DNA of 64,000 bases from Pseudomonas sp. Irchel s3b2 (GCF_900187445.1 NZ_FYEB01000006.1:62001-126000); one strand, 5' to 3'; shown: positions 37,228 to 46,186, numbered from the stretch's first letter. Made by a program: numbers and translations. The notes: generated by a model not told the origin, from the letters alone.

Positions 37228-37971
37228 ATGCCAAACACGACTATTCAACGCGCAACCAGGCTCAGCCTGATCTTCATAAAAGAACAATTAAAAGAGCCCA
37301 CTGCTTTTTTCTGGACAATCCTGTCGCCCGCTGCGCTATTTTATCTACTCGCCTATTCAAAAGGACACACACCACCTTATACGTCGAACTATATTGAAAC
37401 CACAGCCTGGTTCTATGCTTATATTTCTTCCAGCGTCGCTTTTTTTGGCTTTTCTTTTTACATTATTGGCCGCAGGGAAAGCGGATTCACAAGATCTTTT
37501 ATTTACAAACTTGAGGCTCGATTTATATTTCTACTGGGTCAGTTTTTCGCTTACTCGTTCATATCAATATTATATTGCCTGGCATTTTATTGCCTGACGC
37601 GACCTACCTTTGGACTACTGTCCATGAGTGAGGCATTACATATCGCTGTTCGATTCTATTTCTGCTTTCTACTGTTCAGCATACCCGGCCTTTTATTAAC
37701 GCTCCCACCCATAACGTTTCAAAACGCAAATACTTTTTTTTCGATTGCTTCATTCTCAATGCTGATTTTAGGTATTTACGGAGCCAGTACCTCATCGCCT
37801 TCTTCAAGCCTGATTCAGGCTTTTAATCCCTTAGCCATGGCCAACGATATCATTTCTCATGAAATCATGGATAACCAACAACTGATATTAGCTATCGTCG
37901 CTTTGTTTTTGGGCGCGTTTCTATTAACGCTCCATAACTTCAGGGTAAATCCAGTGTGGAGTAGATATTAA
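37228..37971 (+). CDS. mcbE-like: ABC transporter permease (McbE-like), six membrane segments
   Basis: This 247-residue inner-membrane protein has six hydrophobic segments (for example TAFFWTILSPAALFYLLAY, WFYAYISSSVAFFGFSFYII, FIFLLGQFFAYSFISILYCL, FYFCFLLFSIPGLLLTL, and a last helix LILAIVALFLGAFLL), the ABC-2 permease pattern. Size, place and order before the ATPase agree with McbE, which with McbF exports microcin B17 and gives partial self-protection. The ATG at 37228 is used; a TTG at 37210 in frame overlaps the YcaO stop but has no ribosome-binding site. The TAATG overlap couples it to the ATPase gene. Confidence 0.82.
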   Translation: MPNTTIQRATRLSLIFIKEQLKEPTAFFWTILSPAALFYLLAYSKGHTPPYTSNYIETTAWFYAYISSSVAFFGFSFYIIGRRESGFTRSFIYKLEARFIFLLGQFFAYSFISILYCLAFYCLTRPTFGLLSMSEALHIAVRFYFCFLLFSIPGLLLTLPPITFQNANTFFSIASFSMLILGIYGASTSSPSSSLIQAFNPLAMANDIISHEIMDNQQLILAIVALFLGAFLLTLHNFRVNPVWSRY

Positions 37972-38687
37972 TGAGCCTATTAAACATCAACAACCTCTCC
38001 TTCAGCTATATAGAAAAGCCCATACTCATCAGTGCATCAATGTCGGTCGAATCAGGTTCGATCGTAGGATTACTTGGCCCCAACGGGAGTGGAAAAACCA
38101 CGTTTTTCGATATCATATGCGGATTAACCAACAACAAAAACACCGAAATAACCAGTACATTCAAAAGTCAACTGTACTTATCCCAATCCCTTAGCACTCC
38201 ACACACGCTCCGCATGTTTGATATTTTTAAGATGACCACGCTTTTCTGTTCTTCAGAGCATATTAGTCAGCAGCGTGTCCTGGAGAAACTTCGAGTATGG
38301 AGTCCAGAAATCATTGACCGATACACGGCCATATGGAACAAGAAATCGGCTATCTGCAGTTATGGTGAAAAACGCTGGTTTTTCACATTAACCTTGCTGG
38401 CCCTCAGTGCAGATCTGGTCATTCTGGACGAGCCCAGTGCAGGGGTTGATCCGGAGTTCCGCCATTACATCTGGAAGTGCTTGAGAGGTGCGGCCCAGGA
38501 TGGGGCGGCCATTCTGGTTTCCTCTCACAACATTGAGGAGGTAGCCGCTAATTGTGATCGTTTCTACATGATCAGCGAACATACGTTTAAGCCATTCCGG
38601 TCTGGTGATGAGTTCAAAAGGCACTACCACGCAAGCAGCCTTGACGAAGCGTTCATCTGTGCCGCAGCAGCAACCACTGGTAACTAA
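37971..38687 (+). CDS. mcbF-like: ABC transporter ATP-binding protein (McbF-like)
   Basis: This 238-residue ATPase has Walker A GPNGSGKTT (about 38-46), Walker B LVILDEPSAGVDP and the switch His in VSSHNIEEVA. The signature motif reads CSYGEKRW in place of LSGGQ, which is unusual but keeps the Gly. It should drive the six-segment permease encoded just before it. Its last third is clearly more GC-rich than the rest of the operon, so the 3' edge of the acquired segment may lie in or just after it. It is the last gene of the operon; no terminator is obvious before the convergent MgtC gene 31 bases away. Confidence 0.87.
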   Translation: MSLLNINNLSFSYIEKPILISASMSVESGSIVGLLGPNGSGKTTFFDIICGLTNNKNTEITSTFKSQLYLSQSLSTPHTLRMFDIFKMTTLFCSSEHISQQRVLEKLRVWSPEIIDRYTAIWNKKSAICSYGEKRWFFTLTLLALSADLVILDEPSAGVDPEFRHYIWKCLRGAAQDGAAILVSSHNIEEVAANCDRFYMISEHTFKPFRSGDEFKRHYHASSLDEAFICAAAATTGN

Positions 38688-38718
38688 TTCGGCAGGCATT
38701 CCACCAAGGGGATCACCG

Positions 38719-39222
38719 CTATGGGTTACGCTCATTCTTTTCCAGCAGCTTCACAACCTTCGGCATCACCCCCAGTATCACCAACGCCAACAACGTACTA
38801 AGCACCGCAGTCGCCTCGCGGCCCAATCCAGCCGAAACGCCAATGGCTGCCGTCATCCACAAACCGGCGGCGGTGGTCAGGCCTTTGACATGGCCCTCAT
38901 CGCCATCGGTGTTCTTCAGGATAGTCCCGGCACCGAGAAAGCCGATGCCGGCGATCACGCCTTGTACCACCCGGCTCATGGCATCGGCCTGGGATCCTGA
39001 CATTTGCGGCACCAGCACAAACAACGCCGCGCCCAGCGCCACCAGCATATGGGTGCGAACCCCGGCGGCCTTGCCCTTCTGTTCACGTTCGAAACCGAGA
39101 ATGCCGCCCAGCAAGGCGGCCATCAGCAATCGCACGGTAATGCGCGTGAGTTGTGAAGCGTCGCCGATATCGGCGAACTCTGCTTGCAACGTGACCCAAA
39201 CCTCATGCCACCAGGCGTCCAT
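38719..39222 (-). CDS. MgtC/SapB family membrane protein
   Basis: This 167-residue inner-membrane protein has the MgtC/SapB fold, with RLLMAALLGGILGFEREQKGKAAGVRTHMLVALGAALFVLV, then GVIAGIGFLGAGTIL and GLTTAAGLWMTAAIGVSAGLG. The start at 39222 has AAGGA eight bases upstream; an earlier in-frame codon would add a Cys-rich piece not found in the family. It lacks the C-terminal ACT-like domain of full MgtC, so it is the short SapB type. Members affect magnesium limitation and acid or host survival. It reads toward the peptide operon and is probably older than it. Confidence 0.88.
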   Translation of the reverse strand: MDAWWHEVWVTLQAEFADIGDASQLTRITVRLLMAALLGGILGFEREQKGKAAGVRTHMLVALGAALFVLVPQMSGSQADAMSRVVQGVIAGIGFLGAGTILKNTDGDEGHVKGLTTAAGLWMTAAIGVSAGLGREATAVLSTLLALVILGVMPKVVKLLEKNERNP

Positions 39223-39352
39223 GGTGCAGTCCTTGTGATGAAGTAATGACTCGATAAAGGGTGGACCGCACCCACCATTAATCGGTTGCACAGAACGATG
39301 ACCGGCAGATGGGTCCTAACACTTCAGAATCCGCAGAAAAAAGGACACCCCC

Positions 39353-39586
39353 ATGACCGTGCGCATCGAAAACCAGACCTGCTTCTTCATCACCAGGAAC
39401 GGCGAAGAAATTCGTCTTTGTGCCGATGTCACCATCATCACTGACCCGGAAAAATCCATGTCGGCGGTCGACCTCGACGGCCAGCGCATCTACATCACCG
39501 AAGCAGAAGCCGATGCACTGACCGTAGCAGGCGCAGTGGATGGTCGCCGACATCTGAAAGCCACGGACAGTGATTCGGTGATTTGA
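39353..39586 (+). CDS. DUF3203 family small protein
   Basis: This 77-residue protein (TVRIENQTCFFITRNGEEI, MSAVDLDGQRIYITEAEADALTVAGAVDGRRHL) looks like the DUF3203 family common in Pseudomonas. It has no signal peptide or membrane segment. A good ribosome-binding site (AAAAAAGGA) lies upstream. No function is known. Confidence 0.75.
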   Translation: MTVRIENQTCFFITRNGEEIRLCADVTIITDPEKSMSAVDLDGQRIYITEAEADALTVAGAVDGRRHLKATDSDSVI

Positions 39587-39781
39587 CTGACCTGCATCAA
39601 CAACCGCCGCAAACACCTGGCATAGACGTTTGCGGCCCGCCATTGCGGGTGCATCAAGTTGTCGCAGGAAAATGCCAAAAGCTCATCTGATCCGCTTTTT
39701 ATTGCTTTAGCTGAGTCTGTTATGCAAACAGATCGCTGGTCATAGTGCTCAGGCCTGATGGAGGCTGATGAGCGAAAGACC

Positions 39782-41206
39782 ATGAGCGAAAGAATCCCCG
39801 TCCGAACCGTTGAACCTGTCTCACTTATAAATGAGCCTTTGCGTCCAAAGATAAAGGCCAAGTCCAGCGACAACCTGATCCACACCCGCAGCTTCACGGG
39901 CTTGTTCCGCACCCTGCGCATGAGTGGCGCGGGGGTTCTGTTTCTGCTGTTTTTCGGCACGGTGTGGCTGAACTGGGGTGGCCGTCAGGCGGTGCTCTGG
40001 GACCTTTCCGAAAGCAAATTCCACATCTTCGGCGCAACCTTCTGGCCACAGGATTTCATCCTGCTCTCGGCGCTGCTGATCATCGCCGCGTTCGGCCTGT
40101 TTGCGATCACCGTGTTTGCCGGTCGGGTCTGGTGCGGTTACACCTGCCCGCAGAGCTCCTGGACCTGGATCTTCATGTGGTGCGAGAAGCTCACCGAAGG
40201 CGAACGCAACCAGCGAATCAAGCTGCAAGCTGCGCCCTGGGGCCTGAACAAACTGATCCGCCGCTCGGCCAAACACACCCTGTGGCTGGCGATCAGCCTG
40301 CTCACCGGCCTGACCTTTGTCGGCTACTTCACACCGATCCGGCCCTTGGCCGAAGAGCTGCTGACCTTGCAAATCAGCGGTGCCAGCCTGTTCTGGGTAC
40401 TGTTTTTCACCGGTGCCACTTACATCAATGCCGGCTGGCTGCGCGAAGCGGTGTGCATGCACATGTGCCCGTATGCACGGTTCCAGAGCGTGATGTTCGA
40501 CAAGGACACCCTGACCATTTCCTACGACGTGGCTCGCGGCGAAAACCGTGGCCCGCGCAAACGAGACGTCAAACCCGTCGAAGTCGATTTGGGTGATTGC
40601 ATCGACTGCCAGTTGTGCGTGCAGGTATGCCCGACCGGCATCGACATCCGCGACGGCTTGCAGATGGAATGCATCGGTTGCGCCGCGTGCATCGACGCCT
40701 GTGATTCAATCATGGACAAAATGGGCTACGCCCGCGGGCTGATTAGCTACACCTCGGAGCATGAGTTGCAGGGTGGCAAGACCCATCTGCTGCGCCCGCG
40801 CTTGATCGGCTACACCGCCGTACTGCTGCTGATGATCGGCGCCCTCGCCCTGGCGCTGGTGGAGAGGCCAATGGTGTCGCTGGATGTGAGCAAGGACCGT
40901 GGCCTGTTCCGCGAGAACAGTGCAGGCCAGATCGAAAACATCTACAGCCTGAAGGTCATCAACAAGACCCAGCAACGTCAGGATTATCGATTGATGCTGG
41001 TCGATGGCGATGGCTTCCAATTGCAAGGCAAGACTGAACTGAGCCTGGCCCCCGGCGAGATCGTCGACGTACCGGTGTCGGTGGCCATGACCATGGATGG
41101 CCCGAGCAGCAGCTCGCAGACCATCGGTTTCAAAATTGTCGACAGTGATGAGCCGGACATCTACAGCGTGGCCAAGAGCCGGTTTGTTGCGCCGATGAAC
41201 CGCTGA
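39782..41206 (+). CDS. ccoG: Cytochrome c oxidase accessory protein CcoG (FixG/RdxA family)
   Basis: This membrane-bound iron-sulfur protein of about 474 residues belongs to the family that acts in cbb3-type cytochrome oxidase assembly, where CcoG reduces copper. It has an N-terminal membrane part (GAGVLFLLFFGTVWLNWGG), conserved Cys groups VWCGYTCPQSSW and CMHMCPYARFQ, further helices, then two 4Fe-4S clusters (CIDCQLCVQVCP and CIGCAACIDACD), one more helix and a periplasmic Ig-like C-terminal domain. Three ATGs lie close together; the one at 39782 gives the usual start (SERIPVRTV). The cco oxidase genes are not in the window, so this could be a paralogue away from its partner operon. Confidence 0.85.
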   Translation: MSERIPVRTVEPVSLINEPLRPKIKAKSSDNLIHTRSFTGLFRTLRMSGAGVLFLLFFGTVWLNWGGRQAVLWDLSESKFHIFGATFWPQDFILLSALLIIAAFGLFAITVFAGRVWCGYTCPQSSWTWIFMWCEKLTEGERNQRIKLQAAPWGLNKLIRRSAKHTLWLAISLLTGLTFVGYFTPIRPLAEELLTLQISGASLFWVLFFTGATYINAGWLREAVCMHMCPYARFQSVMFDKDTLTISYDVARGENRGPRKRDVKPVEVDLGDCIDCQLCVQVCPTGIDIRDGLQMECIGCAACIDACDSIMDKMGYARGLISYTSEHELQGGKTHLLRPRLIGYTAVLLLMIGALALALVERPMVSLDVSKDRGLFRENSAGQIENIYSLKVINKTQQRQDYRLMLVDGDGFQLQGKTELSLAPGEIVDVPVSVAMTMDGPSSSSQTIGFKIVDSDEPDIYSVAKSRFVAPMNR

Positions 41207-41243
41207 GCCTTTAAGATGCAGCTCTTTGTCAGATGCGGTCCTC

Positions 41244-41337
41244 TGTGGCGAGGGAGCTTGCTCCCGCTCGGCTGCGTAGCAGTCGTAGATTTTTGGGGGC
41301 GCTTCGCACCCCAGCGGGAGCAAGCTCCCTCGCCACA
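41244..41337. repeat. 25-bp-armed palindromic repeat (TGTGGCGAGGGAGC family)
   Basis: TGTGGCGAGGGAGCTTGCTC... and the exact inverse ...GAGCAAGCTCCCTCGCCACA enclose about 45 bases. This is a second REP-type family, distinct from the GCTTGCCCGCGAA family. It lies between ccoG and the MocR gene. A short relative is at 60043-60072. Confidence 0.85.
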
Positions 41338-41375
41338 AAAGGGCACCACATGAATAACTTCAAACCGGGCACTCG

Positions 41376-42785
41376 ATGAAACGCTACGAAAAATTCGCCG
41401 ACGACATCGCTGAACTGATCCGCTCCGGCGTCCTCGGCCCCGGCCAGCGAGTGCCGTCAGTACGCTATGCCAGCCAGACTTACGGCGTCAGCCCGTCCAC
41501 GGTGTTCCAGGCCTATTACCTGCTCGAACGCCGTGGCCTGATCCGCGCTCGGCCGCGTTCCGGCTACTTCGTCAATGCGCATGCGCCGAGCCCGTTCTCG
41601 GAGCCGGTGATCAGCAGCCAGGTCAACGAGTCCACCGAAGTCGACGTCAGCGAACTGGTGTTCTCGGTGCTGGACTCGATCAAGGATCCGACCACCGTGC
41701 CCTTCGGCTCGGCCTTCCCCAGCCCCACGCTGTTCCCGCTGCAACGGTTGTCCCGCTCGCTGGCCAGTGCCGCTCGGGATATGGACCCGCGCATGGTGGT
41801 CACCGACATGTCGCCGGGCAACCCACAACTGCGTCGGCAAATCGCCCTGCGCTATATGGTCGGCGGACTGATGTTGCCCATGGAAGAGTTGCTGATCACC
41901 AACGGCGCGCTCGAAGCCCTGAACCTGTGCCTGCAAGCCGTCACCGAACCCGGTGATCTGGTGGCCATCGAAGCCCCGGCGTTCTACGCCAGCCTGCAAG
42001 TGCTGGAACGGCTGAAGCTCAAAGCGGTGGAAATTCCCGTTCATCCGCGAGACGGCATCGACCTCGGCGTGCTCGCCCAAACCCTGGAACGGCACCCGAT
42101 CAAGGCTTGCTGGTGCATGACCAGCTTCCAGAACCCCATGGGCGCAACCATGCCCGAAGCGAAGAAACAGGAACTGGTGGAGCTGTTGCGCAGCCATCAA
42201 GTGCCTCTGATCGAAGACGACGTCTACGCCGAGCTCTATTACGGCCAACAGGCACCAAAACCGGCCAAGGCTTTCGATACTGAGGGTCTGGTGATGCATT
42301 GCGGCTCGTTCGCTAAGAGCCTGGCGCCCGGCTACCGCATCGGCTGGGTCGCCGCTGGGCGCTTTGCGCAAAAAATCGAACGCCTGAAACTCATGACCTC
42401 ACTGTGCGCCTCGATGCCCGCCCAGGCCGCCATCGCCGATTACCTGCAACACGGCGGCTACGACCGACACCTGCGCAAACTGCGTTACGCCCTGGAAGAA
42501 CAGCAAAGCGCCATGCTCGCCGCCATCGCCCGCTACTTCCCGGCGCAGACCCGCGTCAGTCAGCCGGCTGGTGGCTACTTTTTGTGGCTGGAACTGCCAC
42601 CGCAGATGGATTCGCTGAAGTTGTTTCAGATGGCATTGGCGCAGGGGATCAGCATCGCGCCGGGACCGATTTTTTCACCGACCCAGCGGTTCAGGAATTG
42701 TATTCGATTGAATTACGGCAGCCCTTGGACTGAAGATTCGGAGAAGGCGATGGAGACGTTGGGGCGGATTGTGCGGTCGTTTTGA
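41376..42785 (+). CDS. MocR-type regulator (GntR HTH plus aminotransferase domain)
   Basis: This 469-residue protein has an N-terminal GntR winged helix (about 1-70: YEKFADDIAELIRSGVLGPGQRVPSVR, then VSPSTVFQAYYLLERRGLIRARPRSGYFV) and a fold-type I aminotransferase-like domain. The PLP-binding Lys is in SFAKSLAPGYRIGW (near residue 314), and an Asn-Pro pair (SFQNPMG) and the final Arg region are present. MocR regulators bind PLP and control vitamin B6, GABA or amino-acid genes, usually a divergent neighbour; no such neighbour is evident here. Confidence 0.88.
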   Translation: MKRYEKFADDIAELIRSGVLGPGQRVPSVRYASQTYGVSPSTVFQAYYLLERRGLIRARPRSGYFVNAHAPSPFSEPVISSQVNESTEVDVSELVFSVLDSIKDPTTVPFGSAFPSPTLFPLQRLSRSLASAARDMDPRMVVTDMSPGNPQLRRQIALRYMVGGLMLPMEELLITNGALEALNLCLQAVTEPGDLVAIEAPAFYASLQVLERLKLKAVEIPVHPRDGIDLGVLAQTLERHPIKACWCMTSFQNPMGATMPEAKKQELVELLRSHQVPLIEDDVYAELYYGQQAPKPAKAFDTEGLVMHCGSFAKSLAPGYRIGWVAAGRFAQKIERLKLMTSLCASMPAQAAIADYLQHGGYDRHLRKLRYALEEQQSAMLAAIARYFPAQTRVSQPAGGYFLWLELPPQMDSLKLFQMALAQGISIAPGPIFSPTQRFRNCIRLNYGSPWTEDSEKAMETLGRIVRSF

Positions 42786-42801
42786 TAGTTCGATGCTGCC
42801 A

Positions 42802-42921
42802 GTACCGGCCTCTTCGCGGGCAAGCCTCGCTCCTACGGGTTTTGCATAAGTCGTGAGAACAAATTGGACCCGTAGGAGCGAGCGGTGCGGCAATCCGACT
42901 TGCCCGCGAAGAGGCCGGTAC
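42802..42921. repeat. REP inverted pair, one arm interrupted
   Basis: GTACCGGCCTCTTCGCGGGC... faces ...GCCCGCGAAGAGGCCGGTAC. The right arm contains an extra GGTGCGGCAATCCGA block. The same variant block occurs in the repeat near 56070-56107, so it is a REP subtype. It lies between convergent genes. Confidence 0.8.
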
Positions 42922-42942
42922 AGACACCGCAAGTTTTGAGGA

Positions 42943-43689
42943 TTAGCGCCCACCACCCAGATCAACAAACGTCCCCGTCGCATAAGAAGCCTTATCCGAC
43001 AACAACCACACAATCGCCTCCGCCACTTCATCCGGCCGCCCACCCCGAGCCATCGGGATCGCCGACTCCAGCTTGCTGACCCGATCCGGATCACCGCTCA
43101 ATGCATGGAAATCGGTGTAGATGTAACCAGGCCGCACGGCGTTTACGCGAATTCCCTCACCCGCCACTTCCTTGGACAGACCGATGGTGAAGCTGTCCAG
43201 CGCACCTTTGGACGCTGCGTAATCCACGTATTCGTTAGGTGAGCCCAATCGCGAGGCGACCGACGACACGTTGACGATGCTGCCACCCTGCCCACCGTGC
43301 TTGGGCGACATACGCAGAATCGCGTGTTTGGCGCAGAGGATCGGTGCCAGAACGTTGGTTTTGAGGATTTTCAGAATTCGGAATTCAGACATTTCGTCGA
43401 TCCGCGACTTTTGCCCGACGGTGCCGGCGTTGTTCACCAGCGCCGTGACCCGACCGAGCTCGGTGTCTACGCGATGGAACAGGCCGATCACTTCGTCTTC
43501 GATGCTGACATCGGCGCGCACGGCAATGGCTTGGGCACCGAGCGCACGAACTTGTTCCAGCACACTGTGCGCCGCCTGTTCGTCGGACTGATAGTTGATA
43601 CAGATCCGATAGCCCTGCTCTGCGGCCAACAGGGCCGTAGCGGCGCCAATTCCGCGGCTGCCGCCGGTGATGACGATGACTTTGTCCAT
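42943..43689 (-). CDS. SDR family oxidoreductase
   Basis: This 248-residue classical short-chain dehydrogenase has the cofactor motif TGGSRGIG (8-15), NNAG (near 89), the catalytic Ser in VNVSSVAS, and Tyr-x3-Lys in YVDYAASKGALD. It ends with TGTFVDLGGGR. The start at 43689 places the cofactor motif at the normal position and has a purine-rich GGGGGAAA upstream; an earlier start would add a 36-residue piece unlike the family. The N-terminal QSDEQA stretch suggests NADP(H) use, but the substrate is unknown. Confidence 0.9.
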   Translation of the reverse strand: MDKVIVITGGSRGIGAATALLAAEQGYRICINYQSDEQAAHSVLEQVRALGAQAIAVRADVSIEDEVIGLFHRVDTELGRVTALVNNAGTVGQKSRIDEMSEFRILKILKTNVLAPILCAKHAILRMSPKHGGQGGSIVNVSSVASRLGSPNEYVDYAASKGALDSFTIGLSKEVAGEGIRVNAVRPGYIYTDFHALSGDPDRVSKLESAIPMARGGRPDEVAEAIVWLLSDKASYATGTFVDLGGGR

Positions 43690-43785
43690 GCTGGCATTTC
43701 CCCCGTTACAAGCGTAAGCAGTCGGGGCCAAGAATAACCGCCATTGCGCGGTTTTGCATGGGCTGTGTGGTGACCGTTCGGACGC

Positions 43786-43851
43786 CTTCGCGGGCAAGCC
43801 TCGCTCCTACAGGCCTGTGGTTATCTGTAGGAGCGAGGCTTGCCCGCGAAG
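43786..43851. repeat. REP hairpin with perfect 27-bp arms
   Basis: CTTCGCGGGCAAGCCTCGCT... (43786-43812) and its exact inverse (43825-43851) are separated by only 12 bases. It lies between two minus-strand genes, after the c-di-GMP enzyme gene. Confidence 0.9.
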
Positions 43852-43868
43852 AACGATAATGCGGTCCA

Positions 43869-45950
43869 TCAGCCGGCAGCCAATCGCTCCCCGCGGTGAA
43901 TATCGGCCATGAAGCGATCAGCCGGCAGCGGGTGCCCCAGCAGGTAACCCTGCAACGAGTCGCAACCCAGTTGGGTCAGGAAGTCTTGCTGGACACCGGT
44001 TTCCACCCCTTCGGCCACAATCCGCAAACCCAACGCCTGGCCGAGTGCGACGATAGCCGACACGATGGCCGCGTCGTCGCTGTCGTGTTCCAGATCACGG
44101 ACAAAACCCCGATCAATCTTCAGCTCATTGGCCGGCAGGCGCTTGAGGTACATCAAGCTCGAATAGCCGGTGCCAAAGTCATCGATGGACAGGTCGACGC
44201 CCATTCCCGAGAGTTCCTGCAGCACCGTCATGCTCGCATCGGCGTCGCTCATGGCGGTGGTTTCAGTGATTTCCAGGGTCAGGCTGTTGGCCGGCAGATG
44301 ATGAGTGGTCAAGGCCTTGGCGACACTCTGGACCAACCCGGCGTGGCAGAACTGCAAGGCCGAGAGGTTCACCGCGATGCGCCAATCGGTGTAACCGAGC
44401 ACGTACCACTCGCGCATCTGACGGCAGGCTTCGTTGAGCACCCACTCGCCAATTGGAATGATCAGCCCGGTCTTCTCCGCAAGATCGATGAAGCTGTCCG
44501 GCTGCAGCATGCCTTGAGTCGGGTGCATCCAGCGCAGCAACGCCTCGGCGCCCACCGCTCGGCCATTGCCGGCGTCGAACTTGGGTTGGTAATAGAGACT
44601 GAACTGCTGCTGATCGACGGCATTGCGCAGGTCTTGCAGCAATTGCAGCTGTTTGCGCGCGTTGCTGTTCATCGAGGCGTCGAAGAAGCGGTGGCCGTTT
44701 TTCCCGGCGCCCTTGGCGTGATACATCGCGGCGTCGGCATTCATCAGCAACTCCTCGGCGGTCTGACCATTGCCCGGATAGAGCGCGATGCCGACGCTGG
44801 CGGAAATCTGCAAGTCATGTTCGGCGACCCGGAACGAGCGCCCGATCAGGCCGACTTGACGCGCCGCCAGGTTCAGCGCGTCATTCGGCTCGCTGAGTTG
44901 CACCAGCAGCACAAATTCATCGCCGCCGATCCGCGCCAGGGTGTCCTGACTGCGCAAGTCCTCGCGCAACCGTAGGCCGACTTCACGCAACAACTGGTCG
45001 CCCATGTGATGTCCGAAGGCATCGTTAACCGGTTTGAAGCCGTCCAGATCAATAAACATCAAGGCGAAACAGCCGCCCTGCTCCTGCACCCCCGACATCG
45101 CCTGATCGATACGATCGGCCAGCAATACTCGGTTCGGCAGACCGGTCAGCGTATCGTGCAGTGCCAGTTGGGTGAGCTCGCGATTGGCCTCGGTCAGCGA
45201 TTGGGCGAGCTGCGCGGTGCGAGCCTCCAGGCGGGCATCGAGAATCGACGTCAGCAAGGCAATGCTCAACACCGCCAAGGTGGTGATCAGAACCAGATTG
45301 TCCAGGCCCTTGCCGTTCAGGCCATCGACCGCCGCACCACAGAAACTGCCGTCCGCGAAGCGTGCCGCGGCCATGCCGGTGTAGTGCATGCCGACGATGG
45401 CGACGCCCATGATCACCGCCGCACCGCCGCGGATCAGGCGAACATACGGCGCGTGCTGGCGCAGGCGGAACGCAATCCATAACGCCGCGCCCGACGCGCC
45501 GACGGCAATCAGCAGCGACGCACTAAACAGGGTCGGCTCGTAATCGATGCCCGGTTGCATGCGCATGGCGGCCATGCCGGTGTAATGCATCGCACTGATG
45601 CCCGCGCCCATGACCAGCGCGCCGAACGCCAATTGCCAGGCCGGCAGTTGTGGCTGGCTGACCAGCCACAGGGCAAAGCCGCACGACAGGAGCGCAATCA
45701 AGAGGGACAGCGCCGTGAGAGTAACGTCGTAGCCCAGATCGATCGGCAATGTGAAGGCGAGCATGCCGATGAAATGCATCGACCACACGCCAATGCCCAT
45801 CGCAAAAGCACCGCCCACCGTCCATAAATGCACGGCTCGGCCCTTGGCCGTGGCGATGCGTCCGGTGAGATCGAGCGCGGTATAAGAGGCCAGTATCGCC
45901 ACACACAGCGATATGAAAACCAGGGTAAAGGAATAACTACCGATGAGCAT
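43869..45950 (-). CDS. mucR: MHYT-GGDEF-EAL c-di-GMP enzyme (MucR-like)
   Basis: This 693-residue inner-membrane protein has a seven-helix MHYT sensor at about 1-245. Its repeated motifs are MHFIGMLAF, MHYTGMAAM and MHYTGMAAARF, which are thought to bind copper or sense gas. A GGDEF domain follows (active site IGGDEF intact, near 340) and then an EAL domain (EALLRW intact, near 467; DDFGTGYSS and LKIDRGFV present). Both catalytic motifs are intact, so it could make and degrade c-di-GMP. Architecture and length match MucR of P. aeruginosa, which supplies c-di-GMP for alginate production and affects nitric-oxide dispersal. Confidence 0.88.
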   Translation of the reverse strand: MLIGSYSFTLVFISLCVAILASYTALDLTGRIATAKGRAVHLWTVGGAFAMGIGVWSMHFIGMLAFTLPIDLGYDVTLTALSLLIALLSCGFALWLVSQPQLPAWQLAFGALVMGAGISAMHYTGMAAMRMQPGIDYEPTLFSASLLIAVGASGAALWIAFRLRQHAPYVRLIRGGAAVIMGVAIVGMHYTGMAAARFADGSFCGAAVDGLNGKGLDNLVLITTLAVLSIALLTSILDARLEARTAQLAQSLTEANRELTQLALHDTLTGLPNRVLLADRIDQAMSGVQEQGGCFALMFIDLDGFKPVNDAFGHHMGDQLLREVGLRLREDLRSQDTLARIGGDEFVLLVQLSEPNDALNLAARQVGLIGRSFRVAEHDLQISASVGIALYPGNGQTAEELLMNADAAMYHAKGAGKNGHRFFDASMNSNARKQLQLLQDLRNAVDQQQFSLYYQPKFDAGNGRAVGAEALLRWMHPTQGMLQPDSFIDLAEKTGLIIPIGEWVLNEACRQMREWYVLGYTDWRIAVNLSALQFCHAGLVQSVAKALTTHHLPANSLTLEITETTAMSDADASMTVLQELSGMGVDLSIDDFGTGYSSLMYLKRLPANELKIDRGFVRDLEHDSDDAAIVSAIVALGQALGLRIVAEGVETGVQQDFLTQLGCDSLQGYLLGHPLPADRFMADIHRGERLAAG

Positions 45951-46075
45951 GGGACTTCTCGCGACCGCCCCCGCCGTGCTGCGTCAGTTCTTGGGGAGCA
46001 AAGTCGGCGATTGTACTGATTCCGTAGACTAACGCACTCACAAAGTCATCAGAAGGCCATCAAGGCTGCTCAACT

Positions 46076-46186
46076 GATCGTTCCCACGCTCTGCGTGGGA
46101 ATGCAGCCAGGGACGCTCCGCGTCCCATGCAGAAGCGGACGCGGAGCGTCCGGTGAGGCATTCCCACGCAGAGCGTGGGAACGATC
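46076..46186. repeat. 111-bp palindromic repeat (GATCGTTCCCACGC family)
   Basis: The ends and the inner inverted pair (GGACGCTCCGCGTCC) match the copy at 31156-31262 in layout. It begins just after the opmB stop and may end the efflux operon transcript. Confidence 0.85.
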
